Assembly: GCA_037074705.1 (NCBI GenBank)
Contig: CM073590.1
Location: 8,076,001 to 8,140,000 of the forward strand
Length of the DNA: 64,000 nucleotides
Direction of reading: 5' to 3'
Source of the DNA: Zhengitettix transpicula
Lineage: Eukaryota; Arthropoda; Insecta; Orthoptera; Tetrigidae
In this document: positions 47,016 through 57,990 of the stretch, one piece after another
Position numbering within the stretch: position 1 is the first letter of the stretch
Layout: each line of letters begins with the position of its first letter
Position numbers and translations under genes: made by a program
The notes under the pieces: model-generated
Seen by the model: only the letters and a program-made list of their open reading frames with translations
What the model was told of the DNA's origin: nothing
Databases searched by the model: none

Positions 47016-48299
47016 TGCAGTAAATATTTTGACACAATATATTATTCAAAATATGTTAACAAAAAATATTACTTGATATGATATGATTGTTCTCCTTCGG
47101 CTGTAGGAACGTTTATTATAAAGTTTGAAAAATGTGAGGGCTATTACGACATAATTGGCACAGTGAATTTCAAATAAATCGAAAAAAAAAGCCAGACTCA
47201 ACAGCAAAAGTTGGTGACGAATTCCATGATACTAGAGAATATACGTTTCAGATTACATGTCTGACTGGCTTTCGAACATCACGATATTAATTGCGAGCTT
47301 TTGAACCAGCTTACTGTAATTTGATTTTTTTTACGAAACTGTCCCCGAATATTACAGATCCGCTTACCTGTGTTTATACTTAATTGAAAATTAATATGTT
47401 GTTGAATGTAGTTTTATAAACATATAAATGTAATTTTTATTGACATTAGAACCTTTTAAGGAGACCATAAACTTCATCTTAGGATATAATGCTGTTCTTC
47501 ATTTTGTTGTGAATAAATTCATCTCTAAGTATCGTCTACAAGCATTTCTAAATACATACGTAACTAATGATAAAATTATAAACTTAATTGTGATAATTGC
47601 GTTTTTTTGGTATTATTCAAGCTTTATGAATCTATAGAACAGTAGAATTAATTTGGGAAGGTTCTTGTCTAATAATTAAATACCTAACCTGAAAACTGTT
47701 TATAGCAAAAAGTATATTAATTTTTCATTCATATAAAAAATTTAATGGCGGCTTCCTCCGATATTTTATACTTTTGTTTTTCATTGAATTGTTTTCCAAA
47801 TTATTTTTACTGTAATGAACAAGGATATACATACATATATGTATTTATAAATATTGTTTATGGGAACATTTGAATTTTTCAGTTTTCCTACTGGTATTAG
47901 ATTAATATATTTTAAAAAAATGTAGCTCGTCGCCACTAGCGATATTCTTCCGCGAAACGCCTGTCCATTGTTACCACTTCAATGTGGTTTTGAAATTTGC
48001 TGACTGTATTCAAATAATACATTAATTAATAATACATTGAGTAAATGACGGAACATACAACGAGATAAATACAAATATAAGAATGAAAATAGGCTTTGTT
48101 AATGCCAAATATGGAATAAATTTTTATACCTCAAAGGAACAGTATAAATTTAATTATTGATCCGCCTTATCTGATTATTTATATTTACCCATAATGCATC
48201 TATTTCTCTCCAATTTAACACATAAAACAACTCCTTTGTATGACTACTAATATTTATTTTTAAAACGAGTCAAAATATTTTGATCGCATCACAAAGAGA
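47016..48299. other. Gene-free AT-rich DNA
   Basis: The frame at 47440-47637 (+) is AT-biased and without motif. Nothing else was seen. Confidence 0.5.
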
Positions 48300-48720
48300 A
48301 TGATTTGAATTTCCAATGATTGTCCTGCGGAGGCGTCGAGCCATGTGGAGCATGCGCTGTCTTGGTGTTTGCTTTCTGGTCTTGTAATGGCGCGCGCGCT
48401 GCTCCGGGCTCGGTTAGCCACGCGGTATTTTATCAGCCCCCTTCAATCACAAACTCCTTGCCTCCCCTCGCAACTTCGGCGACTAATAACATCCCTCGGG
48501 TCCCTGCCCTAATCCCGCGTATCTTCTTATTGTACGTTGTGGCTAATAGAAAACCTCGCCCAGCACTCAGATTGTATCGCCTTGTAACGCTATACCCTCG
48601 ACAGCCCTTCCGCGCATTTCAGGCTCTCAGCTTCCACGCTGAAACCACAAAGATGTCACACCTAGTCTACAGGGACAATTTACTGTCGACATACTAAATG
48701 AACAATTCGTGTTTGAGAGT
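48300..48720. promoter_or_regulatory. GC-rich island, candidate cis-regulatory element or exon
   Basis: GC-rich and CpG-bearing (AATGGCGCGCGCGCTGCTCC). A 125-codon plus-strand frame (48320-48697) is open across it, but the peptide shows no known domain and composition alone can explain the lack of stops. A TAATCC lies at 48510-48515. I favour regulatory DNA; an unrecognised exon is not excluded. Confidence 0.35.
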
Positions 48721-50845
48721 CTAATTGTGTCGGTAACTCCTTCGGTATCGTAGCCGCCTCTTTAAAAATCTACACTTTATTATTTTATAGCAGAACAATG
48801 CCGTTGCATTTGAAAATATTTCAGGGAGTTAGTGCAGTTAAAATATGCAAAGAAAAACAATGACAGAAGCATTGATTAGGAATTAAATTTTACTCAGAAA
48901 ATGCTTACATTATGAAGAATAAAAATTTATAAAATACGTAAATCGAGAATGAAACTAGATTTTATTGACTATCTTTTCATTTAAATTAAATCTTTCCGCA
49001 ATATAACCGTTACGCCAAACCGTGTACTTCACTTGTTTATGAATGTTGATTTTGGCCTCATTACTAGTTTCTTCGTCGAATCTCTCCCATTCGAAAGACT
49101 ACTCTGACACCCCCCCCCCCCCCCCCCATATGGATCCAATACGTCTTTATACTTTTTAAATAAGAAAGTATAGACTGAACATATTTTCAACCTTCTGGAT
49201 ACCCTGCAAAGGAAAACTGGTTTACAGCCAGGGAGCTGCAACAAGGAAGTTTCAGCATTTCCTTTTTGTATTTTGGAGCAGTTGTCTGCACGTGGCACCA
49301 ATCACCTAGTGCCATGTTCTTCCGATCGTATTTAATGATTCTAAAACATTGAAAGGCTCTTAAAGTGTTTAGTATCAATTGTAAGCTGGGAAAAATCGTG
49401 CCCAATTAATGTCATTCAGCGTGCCCTCTACACTTGAGCCGGGCACGCGACTCAGTCATCACGAACGACATCTTTATCAATAAAAGTTATTTAACTTTTG
49501 TTATCAAATTGTGAATTTTCGACATTTGTACAAAGCTTTGAGGCTTCTTTTCAGTTACCAGACCAACAGAATATGAGACGATTAAGATCTAGATCTTTGT
49601 CTCAATATGTTTCCCATAAAAATGTTATAAATTAAAAAGCTTGAAACTTTTATTACTAATATTTTTTCACACAATTACCTCATGTTTTATTTTTGTTGCG
49701 AAACCAAAACATTAATTTCGCGCAGTGATATAGAAAAGCACGTGAATTTATTTTATGACGATAACATCCACATTACATCGACTACACCGTCATCTTTGAG
49801 ACGTAAAATTTTAGTGCTCCAGTAGTAAATGTCTTATGCTTTTACCGCAGAGAAGGTGCCGGTTGATAACGACTGGCCTCCCAGAATGGAGGGGAAGTCG
49901 GAGCTAGCCTTCAGGAACACGTATATTACCGTTGTTTGCTTTGGGGGCAGTCACCAATACTTAATTCATATTAATTAATGTTTAAGATTATATATTTTTC
50001 TGTTAATATATCGTTGGACCTCAGTCTGGACAGTCTAAATGTATTTATTTGAATTTAAAATCATTTTGTATAGAATCATAATAGAACATATATTTTCCTT
50101 ACGTGTAATTTTTACTACTTATTATTTGAAAGGAAAATGTTAATAATACGGGGACGCTACTTTCATTATTTATATTGTAATACTTCGTCTGCTACAAAGG
50201 CAAACAAAAATTACTTTATCGTCGAATATGATTCGATCTATTTCCATGTAAAAAAGTTATAAATTTAAAACAAAATAATTATAAAATGGAAATTGAAACG
50301 GTCCTTTTAAATAGTTTATTAATACTGAGTGTCAGCATATTTGTTGTTGAATACGTTGAGAATTTTCCACCAGTCGTTTGGAAATCTTTTATTTAGTATA
50401 CGAGTATTTTCTGAATTGCCTAAATTGTAGGAAAAAATTCATAATAGGAAAAGCGAGAGGATTTAGATAACCTCAACATAAGTAATTTACTAAACATAAA
50501 ACAGTAAAAACCCTGATTTCCTTCATTGTTTGAGTATCTGCTTCCTTCAGATAATTAATCCAATTATGTAGACAATAAACACTTATTACATTGATATGAA
50601 ATAATGAGGAATATATACAATTACAATATAAAAAAAACCGATGGGTTTAATAAATTTTTTAATTTTGTTATGATATAGTTCATTATAACGTAGCCCGAAT
50701 TATGTCAGTAGCGTATATTGAGTTCTGATTTGTTTGTGCATATATCCCTATTTAATTTCACAAATATAGAATTTTCTGTATATTGGAACGCAGGATAAAT
50801 CTGTTAATAAATGTTAGTAATGTTAGATTCAATATTCATGTCCGA
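48721..50845. other. Gene-free AT-rich DNA
   Basis: Contains the poly-C tract at 49110-49127. Overlapping frames at 49029-49405 (-) run through it and are not credible as genes. Confidence 0.5.
49110..49127. repeat. Poly-C tract (18 nt)
   Basis: Uninterrupted C run; the opposite strand is poly-G and could form a quadruplex. Confidence 0.9.
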
Positions 50846-50897
50846 TTTACAATATTTGGAATATATATATATATATATATATATATTCCAAATATTG

Positions 50898-50934
<37 letters not shown>
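50846..50934. repeat. Perfect 56-bp palindrome followed by (AT)n
   Basis: TTTACAATATTTGGAA (50846-50861), an AT run (50862-50885) and TTCCAAATATTGTAAA (50886-50901) form an exact palindrome centred on the AT run. A second AT run of about 33 bp follows directly (50902-50934). It could extrude as a cruciform and may be a breakage or replication-slippage site. Confidence 0.9.
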
Positions 50935-50937
<3 letters not shown>

Positions 50938-51657
50938 AGCAAACTTTTACATTCATCAGAATCTTTTAAAAAGGTAGTGCTTGACTAAATTATAGATTCA
51001 TTATCATTTCTTGATCGATGTATTTGTAATCATGTGCGACTTTTGTTGTTACTCGGAGAACCCTAATTTGTAAATGCATTTTTTAGTGGTTTCATTAATT
51101 TATTCAATACCGTGATACTTTCATTGACATTTCTCCTCCCACATAATATCGTTTCCTATTAAAGAATCGAACCTCTTCAACTCTTGTTGGATCTGAGTCT
51201 ATTGTTCCCGTAAAAAGTGTAAACATGGACTTGCGTGTTATTATCGCCTTAAACTAGTGAAGCTGAAACCGTTTCTGGAAAATTTTTACTGAAAATTGTA
51301 TTAAAGGAATATGTAAATGTACTCTTGATACTTTGTAATTTCGATATGGGATTTATGGTTGATATTTAATGAGATAAAACAGAATTAATAACGGTTAGTA
51401 ATATTTACAATACTGAAGTACTTAATATTTTTTACAAGCATGTGTTCGACTTCGGAGATAGAGGATATATTCAAATATGCAGAAAAAATTTTAAATGTGA
51501 AATTAAATTAACAAGGATACATAACAAAACTATTGCAGAAAATACAAAGGTTTGTGTTTCGTCTTGAAACGATTGATAATTACTGCCTTAGCTTCTCTAA
51601 CCCTATAAAAAAATCAAATGCCTTCAACCATTTTCTGGAATTTATTACATCATCTAA
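50935..51657. other. Spacer without recognised feature
   Basis: AT-rich sequence leading up to the long inverted repeat. No frame or motif of note. Confidence 0.5.
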
Positions 51658-52290
51658 AATAAATTATTTTTAAATCTAGGGGCTCGTTTCGGCACTGCAA
51701 GTATATATACGATGCTGGTAGAATCAACTTGCGAGTGTCTGAGAAGATATTACTCTGCATGCCCAATTTTAAGTTATATAATAAGATAAATTAACTAATA
51801 TTATATTATTTATAAATTAATCACAGATGAGGTTCGCAATTCGTGTGTTCTCAAATCAGAAAATTAATCATATCAATAAAATGGAATAAAATAGCCATTT
51901 ATTACAGTCATCATTATATTTTCAATTGCAAAACGTCATGGATTAAAACATATCATCTGTAACTGTTAGAGATGAATATGCCTCTAAAAGGTGAAAGCTT
52001 GCGTTATGTTTACATCCATGACGGTTTTGCAATTGCAAATAAAATGATGAATGTAACAAATGGCTATTTTATTTCATTTTATTGATACGATTATTTTTCT
52101 CATTTGACAACACACAAATTGTGAACCTCATCTGTGATTAATTTATAAATAATATAATATTAGTTAATTTATCTTTTTATATAACTGAAAATTGTGCATG
52201 CAATGTCTTCTCCGACACTCCCAAATAGATGCTACCAGAATTGTATAAATTTGCAGTGCCGAAACGAGCCCCTAGATTTAAAAATAAATT
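51658..52290. mobile_element. Long inverted repeat, arms of about 290 bp
   Basis: The left arm (about 51658-51952) and right arm (about 52004-52290) are inverted copies along their full length, separated by only about 50 bp. Matching pairs include AAATCTAGGGGCTCGTTTCG with CGAAACGAGCCCCTAGATTT, AATCACAGATGAGGTTCGCA with TGTGAACCTCATCTGTGATT, and TTTCAATTGCAAAACGTCAT with ATGACGGTTTTGCAATTGCA. Arms differ by scattered substitutions and small indels. No transposase or reading frame is present. It is probably a fold-back transposon; a transcript through it would form a roughly 290-bp hairpin. Confidence 0.85.
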
Positions 52291-52640
52291 CTTTTACATT
52301 ATGTAATTAATTCTGTTGATAAAAACAATCTTGGTTAAAATACTTTTACATTTCTTTTTGAAGGAGAAAAATAATTTATTTTACAATTTTTATTTCTCCC
52401 GTCCGAGACACCTTGTATATTGTTGTATTAATGTTCCCATTTAAGTCGATCATCACATCGATGGGGCACCTGCACAATGAACTGTAATTAGGAATTTATT
52501 TTTATACTCTAAAAATCATATAATCTAAGTTTTAATGAGACAACGTTGGCTGGCGAAAAGTAAACAGCAGGTGCAGTTGTCAAAATGAGCGTTTATGTTT
52601 GGTTTGGACACGTTATAATATTGCAGACCGTAAAGTGAAA
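52291..52640. other. Spacer without recognised feature
   Basis: Transition from the inverted repeat to the next GC-rich island. Nothing was identified. Confidence 0.5.
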
Positions 52641-53280
52641 ATGAAATGTAAGCAAAAATTTGGAGACACCACTCGAGACGGAAGCAGGGGCAACAGGATC
52701 GCTGATGTGTCCGAGTAAGTTGCGAATCTGCCTAATTTGTACGAGGCGACGAGGATCGCACTTGTGCTTTAGCCTTGTTTAACATGGGGAATTGACGCAG
52801 AGGATGAGCGTAAGCTGGCACTAAGCTCCCATAAGCTGTACCACCGCCTTCCCTCTCGCACAGAAACAAATTCACTCGACTTCGGAAACCGCTACCAGTA
52901 GCTCTCCGTATCTGGGACAAACAATGGCGTGTTTTGGAGAAACGCTTCCTGTGAGTTTTCCCCACCACAAGCAGCGTGTTCCCGGAATTCCAGGCAGGGC
53001 CCTTCTATTGGGGAAGTGACAGGCCGTCTGCACCTCTGGGAGGGTCGAACAGGTACAGCGGTGCGGGAAAATATTTCTGGGCAATTAGGGTGTGTGAAGT
53101 AGGGCCGCTGGCCGTCCGTCGCTGGACCACGTGTCTGGAGTGGCAGTGTAGCTCCGGCAGTGCTGCGTGGAGGATGCAACAGCGGCCGTGCTCCAGCAAC
53201 TGCCAGTAATGTAATCACGCAGCACACTCCATTCTCTGTAGTGATTGTGACCAGTGCATATGTTTACCATTTTGTGAAGC
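52641..53280. promoter_or_regulatory. Largest GC-rich island, candidate promoter/enhancer
   Basis: About 640 bp of GC-rich sequence with a CACGTG E-box (53128-53133), an AATTAG homeodomain core (about 53082) and a TAATCA (about 53210). Frames are open on both strands at the same place (52976-53209 +; 52732-52968, 52872-53084, 52892-53227, 53005-53199 -). That pattern is typical of stop-poor GC-rich non-coding DNA. None matches a family I know, and none has matched splice sites that I can defend. Confidence 0.4.
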
Positions 53281-55450
53281 TCGCTATCGGAGATTTGTTG
53301 TAGATCACACGAAAAATTTCTTTACTGCGTGAGGCAACGATTTGTGTATTGACTACACGTTGCCATTAAACAGCTGGGGGATTAAATTCTTTCACAGTGC
53401 ATTGGCCACATGCAAGAATTCATTGACTACATGTAGGTATTTACTACGAGAGGAGATTGTTCTTTCGAACCACCTTCTTGGAAATAATGTTACAATACTA
53501 TATAAATATTAAAGTGATATAAACGGGTGCAAATATTTACGGCTGTGTGTGTATATAATAGCGAGTTGTCATTACAATTGTATCTAATATTTTCTATTAT
53601 ATTAATTCTAAACAAGCTCGACGTGTGGAATTTTGTGTGTGGTCGGTTAATTTGTTTGTAAATTTTATTATGTTGCAATTCTTGTTATAAAAGAGTTAAA
53701 AATTCAATCCGTTTATAAAAAAAAGACTCATTGTAGCAAATTAATGTGCGAGACGAATTTCTGTATGGTATTTATCCGGTGCGTTGCAAATTGTTCGTAA
53801 ATACAAGACGTCAGTTACTCAGTTGTACAGGGATTGATAATTGTATGCTTTCAGTAGCTAATTTAAAATAAATAAGAGGCAAACTTTCGAAATAAGTCTC
53901 TTAGAATTTTCAGTAATTAACTCAAACGCGAAAAATACGATACTATTTAATTCATAATAGTGACTGCAACAGGTACACACATTTTTAATGTTTGTGTATC
54001 AAAGAGCGTGTGTGATTCGCAAGAAATTTTGTGTAGCTTAAAATATCAACTTCTTTATCCAAATTTTTAGGTTTGGAGAGGCCGATGTCTTAATTTCTTT
54101 ACTTATTATGGCACTTAAACACACGCGTACTCTTACACCACACGTCAAATACGAACGTCCTAATGATTTTAGTGATTGAAGCCAGCGCTTACTGTTGACT
54201 CTTTCTTTATAAATATCCATGCTAATTCCATTATTTTTGTGAGATTAACTTATACAGTAATACCAGTGTTTTCATCCCCTGCATCTTCTAAACCTAGTTA
54301 TTTAGTATCTACAATTTATTGGGCTCGAAAACATCCGTACTATGTCTTCAGATGATGATTTATTAATTTCTCTACACGTCAAAAGTTATTTTATGCTGAG
54401 CATATAAATGCAGTAGAAACGTATTAGCCTTTTATTATTTACTATAACTATTTTAAATTTGTTTATAATCGTCTAAATGTACCAGCTCAGGAACACACAC
54501 TCCAAAAGTATTTTTACTAGTGGTTGAGATGAGTGAAACTGTTTTGCGTATAGGCTATACGGATGACTCGATATATCAGTGATTATATTACACCTAATAG
54601 AATTACTTTCTTGGCGTGAGATGCACTTGATGTGAGCATAAATTGTAATTATTTATGTTGAAGGCCACGTGTTGAAAATAAATTAGCCTCCAGTATTATT
54701 GTCAATATTTTTCTGAGCGATTTACACGGATTTGAGTTGATTTAGAATGTAATATAGCTATAATCTTAAATTTTACCAGCAAGAAATACTTAATTACATA
54801 CTATTTTAACGTCTTCGACTGAGATTGTCAGTTTGCTTAGACGATTCAATGCGTATTTGTGTTGTAAAATCACATATTAACTCAATACCCTAGAAATTAG
54901 CAAGATTTATTCAATAAAGCTTACCCACTTCTAGTACCGTACGAAAGTACTTCAGAGTGAGCATTCTTTCATACTTTGATTGAGGTTTCAAAGGTTTTAT
55001 TGCGTCAACGAACCTGTTGGGAGGTTGGGGCTGGATACGAGCACATTTTCTACCTGGAAAGGGTGACCAAGTTTGGGTGCTCCATTACTTTTGGTGCGTG
55101 GACAAGAAAAACACCCTCACAATACGTGTTTCCGGAAATAAGTTAATTCTTGGAAGGCCACTGAAAGCTGGGAAAACCAAAACTACGGTTCCTGCAGAAC
55201 GGCATTTACTAAAAACAGTTGAAATATTTTTCTGTACATCGGTTCTATTATGCGATTAGCCCACATTTTATTAAACATATGGAATAAAAATATTTTTCTG
55301 CAAGACTCCGCAGACAATAAAAATTTGCGAATATGTCATCTCGACTTAAATTTCAATTTCATACTATTATAATTTTTGTATTGTGTATTAGGAACATTTT
55401 ATTGAGTATACAGTTTGTAGATTAGACTTATTCGCATGAAAGTTGATTTT
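53281..55450. other. Gene-free AT-rich DNA
   Basis: The frame at 55017-55259 (+) is in a slightly GC-richer patch and is tryptophan-rich at its start. No domain is recognised. Nothing else was seen. Confidence 0.45.
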
Positions 55451-55921
55451 GATTATAAATTGATGTGAAAGTTATTAAATTTATTTTAAATTGTCACCTC
55501 TTTGGGATATTTAAATTTATTTGAAAGTTCTGTTGATTACATGCCACATGCTCCTCGTTAACCCTTATAAAAACGTTGTTTTGAATAAATTTTAAATAAA
55601 CAACAGCCAATTGAAAATTACACTCAGTTTTGTCGCTAATTTGCGACCTCTTCAAGTATGACGTTTCACAAAATTTTGATAGGGTCGATCTCCGCTTACT
55701 CTGTGGCCGAAGTCATGATGATTATAAAATTACGTAAAAGTCGTTAAATTTATTTTCAGTTTTGTCACCTCTCGGGGTTATTTAAATAAATTTAGAAGTT
55801 CTGTTAATTACATACTCGGCCACATCAGTCAGCGGAAAACGACCCCAACTATCAAAATTTTGCAAAAACGTCATACCTGAAGAGGTCGCAAATTAGCAAT
55901 GAAATGGAGTGTAATCTTCAA
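55451..55921. mobile_element. Composite fold-back element with duplicated loop
   Basis: Four blocks are visible. Arm A-left (55611-55711) and arm A-right (55816-55921) are inverted copies, sharing GCTAATTTGCGACCTCTTCA against TGAAGAGGTCGCAAATTAGC. The loop between them, B2 (55720-55826), is a direct repeat of B1 (55451-55558), sharing GATTATAAA.. TTAAATTTATTTT.. GTCACCTCT.. GAAGTTCTGTT.. ATTACAT.. CCACAT. The order is B1 - A - B2 - inverted A. B1 outside the hairpin suggests an original B-A-B-A' structure or a nested insertion. No coding was seen. Confidence 0.75.
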
Positions 55922-56319
55922 TAAATATATTTTTTGACTTGAAATGACTTGTTTATTTATAATTTGTTAAATAGCCAGAATATATATATATTTAATTATT
56001 AAATTTATGTCTTGAATAGTTTTCTTCTTATGCCTTTCATATTAAGTTTCAGAAATACTTTGTGTTTCCGTAAGAAAAGTAAATAATTGATATATCATGA
56101 GTTGTATAGCTATATCGCTTTAAAGTAGCCCAAGTTCTTAGACGCTGTTTACAATTAGATTGATGATTTTAACAGACAATCTTCCAGATATTCTATTGTT
56201 TACTTGATCAAACAGTCTGCTAATGTAGCAGCCATTTTGAGCCCTTTCATAGAATAACTACCCCCCCCCCCTCTCTCTCCCAGTATCTGCGAGCTTAGCA
56301 TCTGTCTTTGTGTGTGCAG
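55922..56319. other. AT-rich spacer ending in a pyrimidine tract
   Basis: Ends with CCCCCCCCCC/CTCTCTC sequence (about 56261-56280), then CTGTCTTTGTGTGTGCAG, which would serve as a 3' splice site for the next entry. Confidence 0.5.
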
Positions 56320-56412
56320 GGAAATCCATGCGAGAACAGGGATTCGAATCAGGGAGCCCTGGTACGAGAACTCTGCACGCTGGGACGTCGAGCATCAGGA
56401 ACAACCAATAGG
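56320..56412 (+). other. Spliced-looking 93-bp segment: candidate 5' exon or SINE remnant
   Basis: It is bounded by a strong acceptor (CTTTGTGTGTGCAG|G) and a strong donor (ATAGG|GTAAGT, GT at 56413-56414) and is open for 31 codons. If transcribed on the + strand it could splice to the acceptor at 61943, making it a 5' UTR exon of otd. Against this, the minus strand contains GATTCGAATCCCTGTTC, a polymerase III B-box-like word, and the forward peptide RDSNQGALVREL resembles frames that arise inside arthropod SINEs. It may be both: a SINE fragment with exon-like borders. Confidence 0.3.
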
Positions 56413-56564
56413 GTAAGTCTTCTCGTCCTAAATGCCTTTTACATGTGTAACTTTATAATTAAAAAAATATTAATTATTAAAATCTTTAACAACGTTATTG
56501 TACGTATTTGCACCCTATTCAGTTTGATTCTGAAAAATCTTTGTCAGAATCATTCTCAAAGGGG

Positions 56565-56609
<45 letters not shown>

Positions 56610-57489
56610 AGAACGTGTTTTAATTCGATTTTATGCTGAAATATAAAAAATTAAGTCATTAGATATATTTAAATTATATCGATTTTATTATTACATTATT
56701 TCAAGTATATCGGCTTAATCTCTTCTCGGTTTCGCAGGACTTTATACGCACTGGTTTTTTTTAAAAAAAAAATACCACCAACAACTTTCGAACAAAATAA
56801 TAGAAAATTCTGTCTGATCTAAAGTTTTAATTGCAGTCTGTTGATTCGTTTCTTTTGGAATTACGTAAATTTAACTATTATTAAGCTAAACATGTTCGTT
56901 CATCAATATTTGTGTAGAAATTCTTATTTTAGTTTAAATAAAAATATTCTTTTGTTCAGAAAAGAATTATTTTGCCATTGCGATTTAATTCCGATCTCAT
57001 AAAATTTTTAAATGTAAGTTGGTTAATGATTTTAGAATTAAATTAGTGGTTGCCTGATCTTTAAGCCGAAATCTGACACATTCTTTAATTACATCATGAA
57101 GCCTACTTTATCACGTGTAGTGTTTTTTTAAAAAATTTAAAGGTAATGACCAATTGAAATTTTTTTTTTCAGTAAACTGGGTAGTATGATTATTTTGTTT
57201 TTACAAAATTCTGAAGTGATAGGTTCCGTTTAGTGGTACTGCCATAAACGATATTTTCCAATATTTTTAGTTTAAATAAATACACAACTGAGAATTTCCT
57301 AAAGTAGATATATTTGTTTCGTTATAGACGGTTACGTCCAGCCAGCTGTGATTAGCGCCGGTTGTAACAGACTTTTCTCTGAGAAAGTGCTTGCACAGCA
57401 TTCGAGTTTCTATAGTTTTCTTTTCTTTTACGTGGCTAAACCTCTGAATTTCCTGTCCTAACAATGAACTGAATATTCCTGTTAACGAG
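56413..57489. other. AT-rich spacer
   Basis: Contains the AT run at 56566-56607. No gene or other repeat is recognised. Confidence 0.5.
56566..56607. repeat. (AT)n microsatellite
   Basis: About 42 bp of AT repeat. Confidence 0.95.
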
Positions 57490-57990
57490 ATCTCTTTGTT
57501 ACCCGCTAATGTGTCGAGTTTGAGCTGTCTTTGTCTTTAACTGGAAGGAATTTAAAAGTCTGTGTATAATGTAATTGGCCAATATTGTTAGAGTGTTCTC
57601 CCGGATTACCGGTCCGAGGTGTTTGCCCGGCCATGGCTACCTGGAGGATTAACCCTGCAGCCTTGTATATTTTCTCTAAATGCACGCGTGAGTCGTTCTC
57701 CAGGCGTTATTGGATTTGCGGCGGCAATGTGTCCAGCTTTGTACTTTTATTGCTGAATTCCTGCTGGCGTTCTTGAATGGTCGCCCTTAAACTTCTAGTG
57801 AATGCGTTTACCGTGAAAGAGTTGTTTATCGGTTCAACAAATTACGTCCCCTCGGGAAGTTGGGAATGAAATTTGTTGGTCCGGAGTGAAATGTAGTTTT
57901 AAAGCTTGGACGGCTTTGATAGGATAGGGTAAACTGCCAAGTAAAGTTTGTGCTTGTTAATTTACTTTTTGCTCCCTGAAATGTCAGCGC
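57490..57990. promoter_or_regulatory. Candidate otd-proximal cis-regulatory module with paired GGATTA
   Basis: A GC-richer, non-repetitive, non-coding block about 4 kb before the otd coding exon. Two GGATTA words (57603-57608 and 57646-57651), the preferred site of K50 homeodomains including Otd/Otx, lie 43 bp apart. A palindromic ATTGGCCAAT (CCAAT box on both strands) is at about 57573-57582. It would suit an auto-regulatory element, but GGATTA/TAATCC is common by chance at this base composition. Confidence 0.4.

Noticed and set aside
48320..48697. 125-codon frame taken as a gene
   Set aside because: It lies in a GC-rich island where stops are rare by composition. No motif, splice site or initiation context supports it.
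50783..50977. Frames encoding alternating Tyr-Ile runs (also near 46.5, 56.5, 60.9, 41.3 and 11.0 kb)
   Set aside because: They are translations of (AT)n microsatellites.
52892..53227. 111-codon and other overlapping frames in the 53-kb island
   Set aside because: Several mutually exclusive frames are open on both strands, which is the signature of stop-poor GC-rich DNA.
26344..57651. Genome-wide enrichment of Otd sites (GGATTA/TAATCC) across the window
   Set aside because: At this base composition dozens of such hexamers are expected by chance over 64 kb on two strands. Only the close pair at 57.6 kb was kept as a weak finding.
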